Source: Flavobacterium sp. HTF
GTDB taxonomy: Bacteria > Bacteroidota > Bacteroidia > Flavobacteriales > Flavobacteriaceae
Assembly (NCBI RefSeq): GCF_003105115.1
Contig: NZ_QETH01000044.1
Span: 1-37,352, forward strand
Length of the DNA: 37,352 nt
Reading direction: 5' to 3'
The notes under the pieces were generated by a model. That model searched no databases and was not told the origin of the DNA. It was given only the letters and a program-made list of their open reading frames with translations. The position numbers and the translations under genes were made by a program. This document shows positions 16,395 through 24,875 of this stretch, piece by piece (positions within the stretch are counted from its first letter, which is position 1; every line of letters begins with the position of its first letter).

Positions 16395-17684
16395 ATGAAA
16401 AACAGATTTTTAAAAACACTTTCTTTCGCATTAATTTTCTCCGTAATTGCTTGTCAGGCACAGGAGAGAATTACGGTAAAAGGAACGCAATTTTACAAAG
16501 GCAGCAAACCGTATTCCTACATTGGGACAAACTACTGGTATGGAAGTTTATTGGCTTCTAAAAAAACTGGTGACCGAAAAAGACTGCTTCGTGAATTGGA
16601 TTTATTGAAAAAAGAAGGGATTGATAATTTACGAATTTTAGTGGGTGCCGATGGCGGAAAATATGATTTTACTGTTCGTCCGGCGCTACAATACGAGCAG
16701 GGAAAATACGATGAAGATTTACTTGACGGTTTAGATTTTTTGATTAATGAAATGAGCAAACGCAAAATGTATGCGGTTTTGTATCTGACGAATAACTGGG
16801 AATGGTCGGGCGGAATGTCGCAATATTTAGAATGGAATGGAAAAGGCCCGATTCCGGTTCCTAATATTCCTCCGAATACCTGGCCGCAATTTATGTCGTA
16901 TACAGAACAGTTTCATAGCTGCGAACCTTGCATGGAAGGATTGAATAATCATGTAAAGTTCATTATTGGAAGAACAAACGCCTATTCTAAAAAGAAATAC
17001 ACCGAAGATAATACGATTATGGCGTGGCAGGTTGGGAATGAACCCCGAACTTTTACGCCCGAAAACGAAGCAAAATTTACTATTTGGCTAAATAGCATTG
17101 TCGATTTAATTGACAGTCTTGACAAAAACCACTTAATTTCGACAGGTTCTGAGGGAAAAAACAGTTCAAATGACAGCATGGAAATTTTTGAACGTACCCA
17201 TCAGAATCCAAATATCGATTATTTGACGATGCATATTTGGCCAAAAAACTGGAATTGGTTTAAAGCAGATAATGCAGAGGCTACCATTCCAAAAACAATC
17301 GAAAATGCCGGAAAATATATTGACGATCATATTAAGGTTGCCAATAATCTGAAGAGACCTATTATTATTGAGGAATTTGGGCTTCCGAGAGAAAATGAAA
17401 ATTTAAGTGCAGGAGCTTCTTCTATTTACAGAGATAAGTTTTACAATTACATTTTCGGAAGAGTTTTAGAAAGCCATAAAAATGGCGGTCCACTGCAAGC
17501 GGCAAATTTCTGGGGATACGGCGGCGAAGGAAAAGCTGTTAATGAAACCGGAAAATGGAATCCGGGAGATCCTTTAACTACTGATCCACCACAGGAACCA
17601 CAAGGTTTAAATTCTGTTTTTAACGGTGATAAATCAACTTTGCAAATTGTAAAAAAATACAACGCAGAATTAAATAAAAATTAA
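16395..17684 (+). CDS. GH5_7 endo-beta-1,4-mannanase, lipoprotein
   Basis: Mannanase of family 5 subfamily 7, 429 aa. The signal ends at SVIAC (Cys20), so lipid-anchored. The barrel begins with FYKGSKPYSYIGTNYWYG (33-50), typical of GH5_7. The acid/base lies in QVGNEPR (Glu216), with HIWPKNW at 280-286 and the nucleophile in IIEEFG (Glu327). A long Pro/Trp-rich loop (about 150-180) resembles fungal and bacterial GH5_7 enzymes. It is the last gene of the plus-strand operon, but 198 bases including the hairpin element separate it from GH26, so its expression may be partly uncoupled. ATG start. Subfamily call by motif; GH5_7 members are almost all mannan-active. Confidence 0.92.
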   Translation: MKNRFLKTLSFALIFSVIACQAQERITVKGTQFYKGSKPYSYIGTNYWYGSLLASKKTGDRKRLLRELDLLKKEGIDNLRILVGADGGKYDFTVRPALQYEQGKYDEDLLDGLDFLINEMSKRKMYAVLYLTNNWEWSGGMSQYLEWNGKGPIPVPNIPPNTWPQFMSYTEQFHSCEPCMEGLNNHVKFIIGRTNAYSKKKYTEDNTIMAWQVGNEPRTFTPENEAKFTIWLNSIVDLIDSLDKNHLISTGSEGKNSSNDSMEIFERTHQNPNIDYLTMHIWPKNWNWFKADNAEATIPKTIENAGKYIDDHIKVANNLKRPIIIEEFGLPRENENLSAGASSIYRDKFYNYIFGRVLESHKNGGPLQAANFWGYGGEGKAVNETGKWNPGDPLTTDPPQEPQGLNSVFNGDKSTLQIVKKYNAELNKN

Positions 17685-17741
17685 ACTCATTTCCACCATA
17701 CAAAATGATATTAGCAGAAGATCGGCGATGATTATAAAATA

Positions 17742-17773
17742 AAAAAAGGAGAACAAAATTGTTCTCCTTTTTT
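17742..17773. terminator. Bidirectional terminator between GH5_7 and AKR genes
   Basis: A 15-bp perfect stem (17742-17756 with 17759-17773), AAAAAAGGAGAACAA against its complement with a 2-base centre, flanked by A-run and T-run. It sits between two convergent genes and would work in both directions. Confidence 0.88.
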
Positions 17774-17794
17774 ATTATTTTTTTGTAAAAAACA

Positions 17795-18751
17795 TTACGC
17801 CAAAATCTTCTCAATCGCATTCAATTCGTCATGCGAAAAGTCGGTATTTTGCAGACAATCAATGTTATTACATAACTGTCTGACAGAACTCGCACCAATT
17901 AAAACTGATGTAATACGCTTGTCTTTTTGCAGCCAGGCCAAAGCCATTTGTGCCAAAGACTGGTTTCTGTTCTGAGCTATTTCATTCAGCTGAATTAATT
18001 TCTGAATTCGTTCCTGCGTAACCTCATCTTCTTTCAAATGTCCGTTCGGATTATGAGCTCTTGAGTTTTCCGGAATTCCGTTTAAATACTTATCCGTTAA
18101 AAGCCCTTGTGCCAAAGGTGAAAATGCAATACAGCCTACGCCTTTTTCTTCCAAAACATCTAAAAGTCCGTTTTCGACCCAACGCTCCAACATCGAATAT
18201 TTTGCCTGATGAATCAAACAAGGCGTTCCTAATTGTTTTAAAACATCAACTGCAACGCGGGTTTCTTCTGCAGAATAATTACTGATTCCGACATACAACG
18301 CTTTTCCGCTTCTGACAGCATAATCCAAAGCCATCATCGTTTCTTCAATCGGAGTTTCAGGATCAGGACGGTGAGAATAAAAAATATCGACATAATCAAC
18401 TTTCATCCTTTTTAAACTCTGATCTAAACTTGATAATAAATATTTTCTGGAACCCCAGTCTCCGTAAGGACCGTCCCACATTGTATAACCCGCTTTTGTA
18501 GAAATTACAATTTCATCGCGCAAATTTCCCTGAAAATTATGCCACAAAATTTTACCAAAATTTGTTTCGGCAGAACCAGGAACCGGTCCGTAATTATTGG
18601 CCAGATCATAATGGGTAATTCCCTTATCAAAAGCCTCTACTGCAATACTTTCGGCATTATCAAAATTATCTACTGATCCGAAGTTATGCCATAATCCTAA
18701 GGAAATTTCAGGTAATAATAACCCGCTTTTTCCGCATCTGTTATATTTCAT
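17795..18751 (-). CDS. Aldo/keto reductase, YghZ-like
   Basis: Cytoplasmic NADPH-dependent oxidoreductase of the AKR superfamily, 318 aa. The catalytic tetrad is complete: Asp49 and Tyr54 (HYDLANNYG), Lys86 (STKAGY) and His127 (FYSHRPD). The LANNYGPVPGSAE stretch and the GPYGDWGSRKYL segment are typical of the YghZ/L-glyceraldehyde-3-phosphate reductase branch. The NADP-binding C-terminal block GASSVRQLCNN is present. It follows GH3 in the same direction, but 300 bases of repeats separate them, so co-transcription is uncertain. A role in sugar metabolism is plausible; the substrate is unknown. Confidence 0.88.
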   Translation of the reverse strand: MKYNRCGKSGLLLPEISLGLWHNFGSVDNFDNAESIAVEAFDKGITHYDLANNYGPVPGSAETNFGKILWHNFQGNLRDEIVISTKAGYTMWDGPYGDWGSRKYLLSSLDQSLKRMKVDYVDIFYSHRPDPETPIEETMMALDYAVRSGKALYVGISNYSAEETRVAVDVLKQLGTPCLIHQAKYSMLERWVENGLLDVLEEKGVGCIAFSPLAQGLLTDKYLNGIPENSRAHNPNGHLKEDEVTQERIQKLIQLNEIAQNRNQSLAQMALAWLQKDKRITSVLIGASSVRQLCNNIDCLQNTDFSHDELNAIEKILA

Positions 18752-19051
18752 TATTTTAATTTAAGGTTGGAAGTTTAATAGGTTTTAAAGGTAGAAAAAA
18801 TAATTAAGTTGCGCGTTTGTTTTGCCACAAAGGCACTAAGGCACAATTTTTTTTTAATAAGATTAAATAGCGTCCAGCTTTAGCTGGATGAAAATATAAA
18901 AGCAATCAAAAAGGCTTTAGCCAAACTTTAAAGTTTGGCTAAAGCCTTTTTCTATTCAAATCTTACTCCCCTGACTAAAGCCAGGGGCTATTCAAAAAAA
19001 CTTTGGACCTTTGTCTCTTTGTCTCTTTGTCTCTTTGCACCTCAAAAAGAT
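18752..19051. repeat. Repeat- and hairpin-dense intergenic stretch
   Basis: No gene. From left to right: a 'TTGCCACAAAGGCACTAAGGCAC' type short repeat near 18822-18845; a TCCAGCT/AGCTGGA hairpin (18873-18888); a perfect 44-bp palindrome (18908-18951, 22 bp per arm, starting AAAAAGGCTTTAGCC); a CCCCTG/CAGGGG hairpin (18968-18987); and 3.5 copies of the 8-mer TTTGTCTC (19010-19037). The palindrome ends in T-runs on both strands and probably terminates GH3 transcription. Confidence 0.75.
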
Positions 19052-21349
19052 TTACTCTTTTATCTCAAAACCACTTTGCAGCCCTTTATCAGAGCTTCCT
19101 CCCACCATGATTTTGAAAGTTCCCGGTTCTACTAAATACTTTCCTTCGTTATCATAAAAACCAAGTTCCTTATCCGTTAAAGTAAAAGTTACCGTTTTAG
19201 TTTCTCCTTTTTTCAAATTCACCAATTCAAAACCTTTCAATTCTTTTATAGGTCGAACAATACTGGCAAATTCATCATGAATATATAACTGAACAACTTC
19301 TTTCCCGTCATAATTTCCAGAGTTTGTAACCTCAACGCTCACCTGAACTGTTTCTCCTTTTGCAAAAGCAGTTTTATTCAGTTTCAGATTTTTATAATCG
19401 AAAGTAGTATAACTCAAACCAAATCCAAACGGAAATTGAGGCGTTTTTTCCACATCCATATAATGCGACCAAAACACATTTTTATCACTATCGATTGGTC
19501 TTCCGGTGCTATATTTATTATAATAAATCGGAACCTGACCAACATTTCTTGGGAAAGACATTGGCAGTTTTCCACTCGGATTATAATCTCCATATAAAAC
19601 CTGCGCCACTGCATTTCCGGCCTGAGTTCCCAAATGCCAGGCTTCTACAATTGCCGGAATATTTTGGGCAGCCCACGGAATACTCAACGGACGACCATTA
19701 TTTAAAACTAAAACTATATTTGGATTCACTTTATAGATTTCTTCCAATAATTCCTGCTGTAAACCAGGTAGATTCAAATCAGTTCTGCTTCTTCCCTCAC
19801 CGCTCTGGAAACCGTATTCACCTAAAACCATTACTATAACATCAGCATTTTTTGCCGCGGTTTTTGCTGCTTCAAATCCGCTTTTATCTGTTGTATTGAA
19901 AACTGTTTCAGTTAAAAAAGTTGCTTTTTGCTTTAATAAATCAACTCCTTTTTCAAAAGTCAGCTGATTGTCTTTGTATTTTTGCATTCCTTCTAAAACC
20001 GAAACTGCGGTATTGTCATCGGCTGCAATTCTCCAGCTTCCCAACGGACTGTTTTTATCATTTGCCAAAGCACCAATCAAAGCAATTTTTTGTCCTGCTT
20101 TTTTTAGTGGTAATAAATTCTTTTCGTTCTTCAATAAAACGATAGATTTTTTCGCCATATCCAAAACGCCATCGTTATTGGCTTTACTTCCAACAACTTC
20201 TTTTTCGCGTTTTTCGTCACAATATCGGTACGGATCATCAAATAATCCTAATTCAAATTTCACACGAAGAATTCTGCGGACAGCATCATCTACCAAAGAT
20301 TCTTTTACTTTTCCTGATTTTACTAAATCAACCAGTTTTGCTACATACAAATACGATTCCATATCCATATCAGAACCTGCATTTACAGCTTTTGCCGTTG
20401 CATCAGCTTCGTCTTTTGCATAACCATGCGCAATCATTTCGCGAATCGAAGCGTAATCAGAAATCACAAATCCGTCAAACTTCCATTTTCCTTTTAAAAT
20501 ATCTCTTTGCAAAAAGGCATTTCCAGTTGCAGGAATTCCATTCAGCGTGTTAAACGAATTCATAAACGTACGAACTCCAGCCTGAACTGTTGCTTCAAAA
20601 GGAGGCAAAACCGAATTGTACAATTTAGAATTACTCATATCTACGATGTTATATTCCAAACCTGCTTCCACATAACCGTAAGCTGCAAAATGTTTTGCAC
20701 AAGCTGCAATTGTATTTACTTTGGCTAAATCTGCAACGGTTTCTCCCTGAAAACCTTTAATTCTTGCATAACCAACTTTACTTCCCAAATAAGGATCTTC
20801 TCCTGCACCTTCCATCACACGTCCCCAGCGCGCATCATTTGCCACATCGACATTTGGACCGAAAGTCCAGTTAATTCCTGATGCCGAAGCTTCATCTGCC
20901 GCGATCGCCGCCGATTTTTTAATCGCTTCTAAATCCCAACTCGCCGCTTCTGCCAACGGAATCGGACTTAAGGTTTTATAACCATGAATTACGTCAAAAC
21001 CAATAATTAAGGGAATTCCCAATCGTGTTTCTTCAACCGCAATTTTCTGTACCGCACGAACTTCTTTTACTCCACGAACCGTTAGCATTGAGCCAACTAA
21101 TCCTTTTCTCAAATGTTCGTATTTTAATTCGGCTGTTCCGCCTTTTGGCGCAGGCCCCGTTACATCCCAAAAACCGTTGTACTGATTCATTTGTCCCACT
21201 TTTTCCTCCAAAGTCATCAAAGGTAAAAGCAAATCAATACGCTGCTCAATGGTTTTATTTTTATCCAGATATGGCTTTTTTTGTGCATTCATATTTCCAA
21301 TCGTAAAAAGGGAAAAAATCCCAATAAATATTATTTTTTTATTTTTCAT
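19052..21349 (-). CDS. bglX: GH3 beta-glucosidase, BglX-like
   Basis: Periplasmic exo-beta-glucosidase, 765 aa, the standard BglX length. Signal peptide about 1-22 (NMNAQ). Domains: GH3 N-terminal barrel (about 45-370) with the nucleophile in FVISDYAS (Asp298), KHFAAYG at 219-225 and the GRVMEGAGEDPYLG block; GH3 C-terminal alpha/beta sandwich (about 400-640) with the acid/base region SGEGRSR (Glu518 likely); and a fibronectin III-like domain at the end (about 685-755). In this setting it would release glucose from the non-reducing end of glucomannan oligomers (inference). ATG start. Transcribed in the same direction as the two esterases upstream, 270 bases away. Confidence 0.94.
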   Translation of the reverse strand: MKNKKIIFIGIFSLFTIGNMNAQKKPYLDKNKTIEQRIDLLLPLMTLEEKVGQMNQYNGFWDVTGPAPKGGTAELKYEHLRKGLVGSMLTVRGVKEVRAVQKIAVEETRLGIPLIIGFDVIHGYKTLSPIPLAEAASWDLEAIKKSAAIAADEASASGINWTFGPNVDVANDARWGRVMEGAGEDPYLGSKVGYARIKGFQGETVADLAKVNTIAACAKHFAAYGYVEAGLEYNIVDMSNSKLYNSVLPPFEATVQAGVRTFMNSFNTLNGIPATGNAFLQRDILKGKWKFDGFVISDYASIREMIAHGYAKDEADATAKAVNAGSDMDMESYLYVAKLVDLVKSGKVKESLVDDAVRRILRVKFELGLFDDPYRYCDEKREKEVVGSKANNDGVLDMAKKSIVLLKNEKNLLPLKKAGQKIALIGALANDKNSPLGSWRIAADDNTAVSVLEGMQKYKDNQLTFEKGVDLLKQKATFLTETVFNTTDKSGFEAAKTAAKNADVIVMVLGEYGFQSGEGRSRTDLNLPGLQQELLEEIYKVNPNIVLVLNNGRPLSIPWAAQNIPAIVEAWHLGTQAGNAVAQVLYGDYNPSGKLPMSFPRNVGQVPIYYNKYSTGRPIDSDKNVFWSHYMDVEKTPQFPFGFGLSYTTFDYKNLKLNKTAFAKGETVQVSVEVTNSGNYDGKEVVQLYIHDEFASIVRPIKELKGFELVNLKKGETKTVTFTLTDKELGFYDNEGKYLVEPGTFKIMVGGSSDKGLQSGFEIKE

Positions 21350-21619
21350 ATGTGGTTTAGTTAGTTTTTTTAAAAGGTGCTAAGGTTCTAAGATGCTGAG
21401 ATCCTAAGGTTCTTTTTTCCATGTTTTGCCACGGCGAATTGGGCAAATGGTTTTAGAAGAACGTCTTTCGTTTTTTGTTTTTCAACACAAAGTTTTGTCA
21501 TTTCGACGAAGTAGCTCAACAAAGTTTGGCGACTTTCTATACGGAGTTTCTTGTGGAGATTTCTCCTTCGTCGAAATGACATAAAATGCGAAAAAAATCT
21601 AAAATCTAAAATCTACATT
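21350..21619. repeat. Intergenic repeats with long inverted repeat
   Basis: No convincing gene. A 16-bp perfect inverted repeat TGTCATTTCGACGAAG (21496-21511) and its complement (21566-21581) enclose 54 bases. Repeats of this 'GTCATTTCGACGAAG...CTTCGTCGAAATGAC' type are, from memory, spread through Flavobacterium genomes. Nearer GH3, 21378-21415 is a degenerate 'CTAAGGTTCTAAGATGCTGAG' repeat. The short frame across the element (to 21582) is just the repeat. Confidence 0.7.
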
Positions 21620-23014
21620 CTAAAATTCCGTCGTAAAACAAGAAGCCGGCAAATTCACCTTATTAAACAAATCTGACTGAATTGTATTTCCCCATGCAAA
21701 CCTCACTTTTGCTGGATTTGCAACTTTTTTACTTGTCAAAATCACTTCATTATTTTTTATCGAAGCTTCGGCTGGATAAAAAGCTCCATCTGCTCCAGCC
21801 ACTTCAAACTGATTCGAAACTTTATTCGCAAAATGCAATCCGTCAGCATAATCAAATGAAACAACAACTTTATTTTTTTCAATCTTAAAATCTCTATAAA
21901 GCGGACCATTTACCAAATCCGAATTTAGTCCCGAGGCTTCGGGATAAGTCTCGGCAAGTGCCAAATTAGCCAAACGAATTCCAACCGATTTTTTATTCTT
22001 TGGATGAATATCAATTGTATCTGAAATATCAGAAGTCAAAACCATTCCGGTTTTTATAACTTCATTTAAGATTTTTCTTTGGGAATTTCGAACTGTAACA
22101 TTCGAAAAATTATTGCTTCCTGTTTTATATGGCGCAATCTGGACATAATAAAAAGGAAAATCATCTTTCCATTCTTTTCTCCAGGAAGTGATCAAAGCTC
22201 TTAAAGTTTTATCATAAACCAAAGACCCCACATTCGATTCTCCCTGATACCAAAGGGTTCCGGCTATTTTAAAGCCAACGATTGGATGAATCATGGCATT
22301 ATAAGCACGTCCCGGTTGTCTTGGCCCGTATTCCTGCTCGTTGAGTTTTTTTGCATTTTCTAATAAAAGAGAATCACTATTAACCACATCTTCCGGCATC
22401 CAGATTTCAGCCGGAGTTCCGCCCCAGTTGGAAGAAATCAATCCGATGGGTACATTTTTTAAATCTTCGCGAAGACGTTTGGCAAAAAAATACCCAATCG
22501 CACTAAAATATTTCATGGTTTCGGGGGTCGATTCTGTCCAGTTTCCCAATAAATTATTTTGTGGAGTTGTGGCGGTTAATTTCGGAACGGTAAAAAAACG
22601 AATGTTCGGATTTGTCGCGTTTTTCATTTCTTCCTCACCATTCTCAATTCCCCAGCTTGCCGACATTTCCATATTAGATTGCCCGGAACAAAGCCAGACT
22701 TCTCCAATTAAAATATTTTTTAAAACCACTTCATTATACCCTTTTATAGAAATCGTAAAAGGCCCGCCGGCCTCCTGAGTTTTGATTACCAATTCCCATT
22801 TCGCCTGATTATCAGCAACCGTTTTGTATTCCTGATTATTCCAGCCTGAAACTAATTTGATTTCTTCTTTTGGATTTGCCCAGCCCCAAATTTTCACTTC
22901 AGAATTGCGCTGCAAAACCATATTGTCACTAAAAATATTCGGAAGGGAAACGTTTGCTATCATAGTATTGGAAATCAACAGAAAGAAAACAAACTTAAAA
23001 ATATTATTTTTCAT
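21620..23014 (-). CDS. SASA-domain acetyl esterase (sialate-O-acetylesterase family)
   Basis: Periplasmic carbohydrate esterase of 464 aa in the family annotated as sialate O-acetylesterase. Signal peptide about 1-20. The SGNH-type core has the nucleophile in CSGQSNME (Ser113), the WGGTPAEIW block (197-205), WYQGESN (255-261) and a catalytic Asp/His pair in DIHPKNK (Asp335, His337). With mannanases nearby and no sialic acid genes, removal of acetyl groups from acetylated (gluco)mannan is more likely than sialate deacetylation (inference). Its ATG lies inside the 3' end of the preceding CE2-like gene (11-base overlap), which suggests coupled translation. Confidence 0.88.
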   Translation of the reverse strand: MKNNIFKFVFFLLISNTMIANVSLPNIFSDNMVLQRNSEVKIWGWANPKEEIKLVSGWNNQEYKTVADNQAKWELVIKTQEAGGPFTISIKGYNEVVLKNILIGEVWLCSGQSNMEMSASWGIENGEEEMKNATNPNIRFFTVPKLTATTPQNNLLGNWTESTPETMKYFSAIGYFFAKRLREDLKNVPIGLISSNWGGTPAEIWMPEDVVNSDSLLLENAKKLNEQEYGPRQPGRAYNAMIHPIVGFKIAGTLWYQGESNVGSLVYDKTLRALITSWRKEWKDDFPFYYVQIAPYKTGSNNFSNVTVRNSQRKILNEVIKTGMVLTSDISDTIDIHPKNKKSVGIRLANLALAETYPEASGLNSDLVNGPLYRDFKIEKNKVVVSFDYADGLHFANKVSNQFEVAGADGAFYPAEASIKNNEVILTSKKVANPAKVRFAWGNTIQSDLFNKVNLPASCFTTEF

Positions 23015-24098
23015 GTAGCAAGTTTTTTAAAAATGGAGCATATTCATTTGCCAAAACTTTATGGTCTGCCACATCAGGATGACCTGTGCATCCTTTTGGT
23101 GTCATTGGTCTGAATTTGAAAATCCTGATTTCTTTGTGTTTTTTATCTGATTCAAAAGCTGCTTTTACTTTATTTAAGCAATCTTCAAAAACAACTGCTC
23201 TTTCACCATTTACCATCGGGCTGTTTGTAATTACAATCTGTGCTTTCGGATTATGTTCGTAAAGCATTTTGATAAAATTGATATAATTCGAAACATATTT
23301 TTCGGCATTAAAAGGAAGTCTTTCTTTTTTACCGTCTCCTCCGGAAAAATCATTGGTTCCTAAAGCAATACTGATAATATCGGGCTGAAAAGCAAAATCG
23401 TATTTTGGTTTTGAAGCCTCTTTGGTTAAATACAAATTCTGATAAATATCGGGCATTATAGCTTCTTCTTTATTTTCGTCATTCCAGTTTCTGTAAATTC
23501 CAATTCCGGAAACACAGCTCATTAAATAATCAGCATCAATTGCTCTTGAAAGTGTCGGACCGTAAGCATAATATCCATTATGATGATCGTAATATTCTCC
23601 TTTGTCACAAGGAACATCCGAGTCGTCGCTCGCTGCACCACAGGTAATGGAATCACCGATAAACTCAATTTTCTTTTTCTTTTTTGAAGCAATTGAAGTT
23701 AGTTTTGCTGTTGTTCCAACAAACAAAACATTACCACTTTGAGCTTCTGTAGTTTTATAAATAGTCAGATTATGTTCTTTTCTTTTTGAAGTTATTTTTA
23801 TCGGAAAAGATTGTGCTTCGCCTTTTTCTATTCTTAGTTTTCCAATATATTTTCCATCCAAAACCAAAGAAACATAATTATGATGTTCCCACGCATCAAT
23901 ACTTTGGAGTAAAACTGAACATTCATTTCCGGTAAAATTAAATGAAACCGAAGAGGCAGATCCAATTAAAACTACATTGTTATTTTGAAGTTTTTCGACA
24001 CGTCCTCTATAAAGAAATGTATCTGTTTTACTTTGTGCTATTGAAACAGCTGAAATCAGCAAAAAAGAAATTATAAATGGTATTTTTTTGAAAAACAT
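23004..24098 (-). CDS. CE2-like SGNH acetyl esterase
   Basis: Carbohydrate esterase family 2 type enzyme, 364 aa. Signal peptide about 1-21. An N-terminal jelly-roll (about 28-135) leads into an SGNH/GDSL hydrolase domain with the nucleophile in FIGDSITCG (Ser150), the LGTNDFSGGDG block, and a C-terminal GHPDVADH motif carrying the catalytic His (His340 or His346). CE2 enzymes remove acetyl groups from mannose, often at 6-O, in acetylated glucomannan. First gene of the minus-strand esterase pair. On the minus strand TATATTTG (plus 24130-24137) fits the -7 consensus and would give a leader of about 26 bases. Confidence 0.9.
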   Translation of the reverse strand: MFFKKIPFIISFLLISAVSIAQSKTDTFLYRGRVEKLQNNNVVLIGSASSVSFNFTGNECSVLLQSIDAWEHHNYVSLVLDGKYIGKLRIEKGEAQSFPIKITSKRKEHNLTIYKTTEAQSGNVLFVGTTAKLTSIASKKKKKIEFIGDSITCGAASDDSDVPCDKGEYYDHHNGYYAYGPTLSRAIDADYLMSCVSGIGIYRNWNDENKEEAIMPDIYQNLYLTKEASKPKYDFAFQPDIISIALGTNDFSGGDGKKERLPFNAEKYVSNYINFIKMLYEHNPKAQIVITNSPMVNGERAVVFEDCLNKVKAAFESDKKHKEIRIFKFRPMTPKGCTGHPDVADHKVLANEYAPFLKNLLHEK

Positions 24099-24129
24099 AA
24101 TTTATCTGTTAAAACATAAATGCAATTCA

Positions 24130-24137
24130 CAAATATA
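24130..24137 (-). promoter_or_regulatory. Candidate -7 element for the esterase operon
   Basis: Minus-strand TATATTTG fits TAnnTTTG, 31 bases before the CE2-like start codon. No TTG was found at the usual -33 spacing, so the call rests on one element. Confidence 0.35.
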
Positions 24138-24267
24138 CCCGAAATAAAATGGCTGAAAAGATACTAAAACATCAAAAAGCAATAAAAAAACACCAAAAAT
24201 AATTGTCCTTTTTTACCGTTTAGTATTATAGTATTACTTGGATTTAGAAAATTAGCGCAGTATCTTT

Positions 24268-24798
24268 ATGAAACAAATCTCTATTAAAATGAAATTAACT
24301 CTTTATCTGCTTTTTTCTATGGGTCTTTTTTACACTTGCACTTCTTTTACAAAAGAAGAAAAAAGCACTGTAGTAAATACCGGAAAAACAAATACATCAA
24401 TTGAACGGGATTCTATTGTTGCCTACGCCAAAAAATATTTGGGAACTCCTTATCTGTATGCAGGAAATGATCCGAAAAAAGGATTTGACTGTTCGGGATT
24501 TGTGAGCTATGTATTTAAGAATTTTAATGTGACTCTGCCACGAAGTTCCAACAGTTATAAAAATCTTGGAACTGCACTGGATCCGGAAGATTTTAAAGTT
24601 GGTGATATTTTGGTTTTTTATGGTTATAAAGACCATACAATTGTAGGTCATCTCGGAATTATCTGCGAAGCCAATGGAATGCATTCTAAGTTTATACATG
24701 CTTCTTCGGGAAAAGTAAATAGTGTTACGATTACCGATCTGGATACGGAACATTACACCAAACGTTTTTATAAATGCATTGATGTTTTATCTAAATAA
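24268..24798 (+). CDS. NlpC/P60-family peptidoglycan endopeptidase, lipoprotein
   Basis: Cell-wall cysteine peptidase of 176 aa. An N-terminal hydrophobic segment ends in FYTC (Cys24, lipobox-like). The NlpC/P60 domain (about 47-172) carries the triad Cys75 (FDCSGFV), His128 (VGHLGI) and His144 (FIHASSG). Expected to cut stem-peptide bonds in the periplasm. The start could be ATG 24268 or the ATG seven codons later (24289). TATCTTTA at 24261-24268, 20 bases after a TTG (24238-24240), resembles a promoter that would put the transcript start inside the longer version, favouring the later Met. Isolated gene, followed by a strong terminator. Confidence 0.9.
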   Translation: MKQISIKMKLTLYLLFSMGLFYTCTSFTKEEKSTVVNTGKTNTSIERDSIVAYAKKYLGTPYLYAGNDPKKGFDCSGFVSYVFKNFNVTLPRSSNSYKNLGTALDPEDFKVGDILVFYGYKDHTIVGHLGIICEANGMHSKFIHASSGKVNSVTITDLDTEHYTKRFYKCIDVLSK

Positions 24799-24820
24799 CA
24801 ACTTTCGTTTTAAACATAAA

Positions 24821-24853
24821 AAAAACTCCGGACACATTACGTCCGGAGTTTTT
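24821..24853. terminator. Bidirectional terminator between NlpC/P60 and DUF1573 genes
   Basis: A 13-bp perfect stem, AAAAACTCCGGAC (24821-24833) against GTCCGGAGTTTTT (24841-24853), with a 7-base loop, lies between convergent genes. Confidence 0.88.
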
Positions 24854-24875
24854 CCCTTATAATCAACCTTTTATT

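Noticed and set aside
19010..19037. TTTGTCTC tandem array as CRISPR or phase-variable tract in a gene
   Set aside because: Only 3.5 short units with no spacers, and it lies just outside the GH3 stop codon, in no coding frame.
19968..20423. 151-codon plus-strand frame
   Set aside because: Lies wholly opposite the well-supported GH3 gene, has no recognisable domain and a composition expected of an antisense frame.
21388..21582. 64-codon minus-strand frame between GH3 and SASA esterase
   Set aside because: Runs through the inverted-repeat element and the adjoining short repeats; peptide is repeat-derived.
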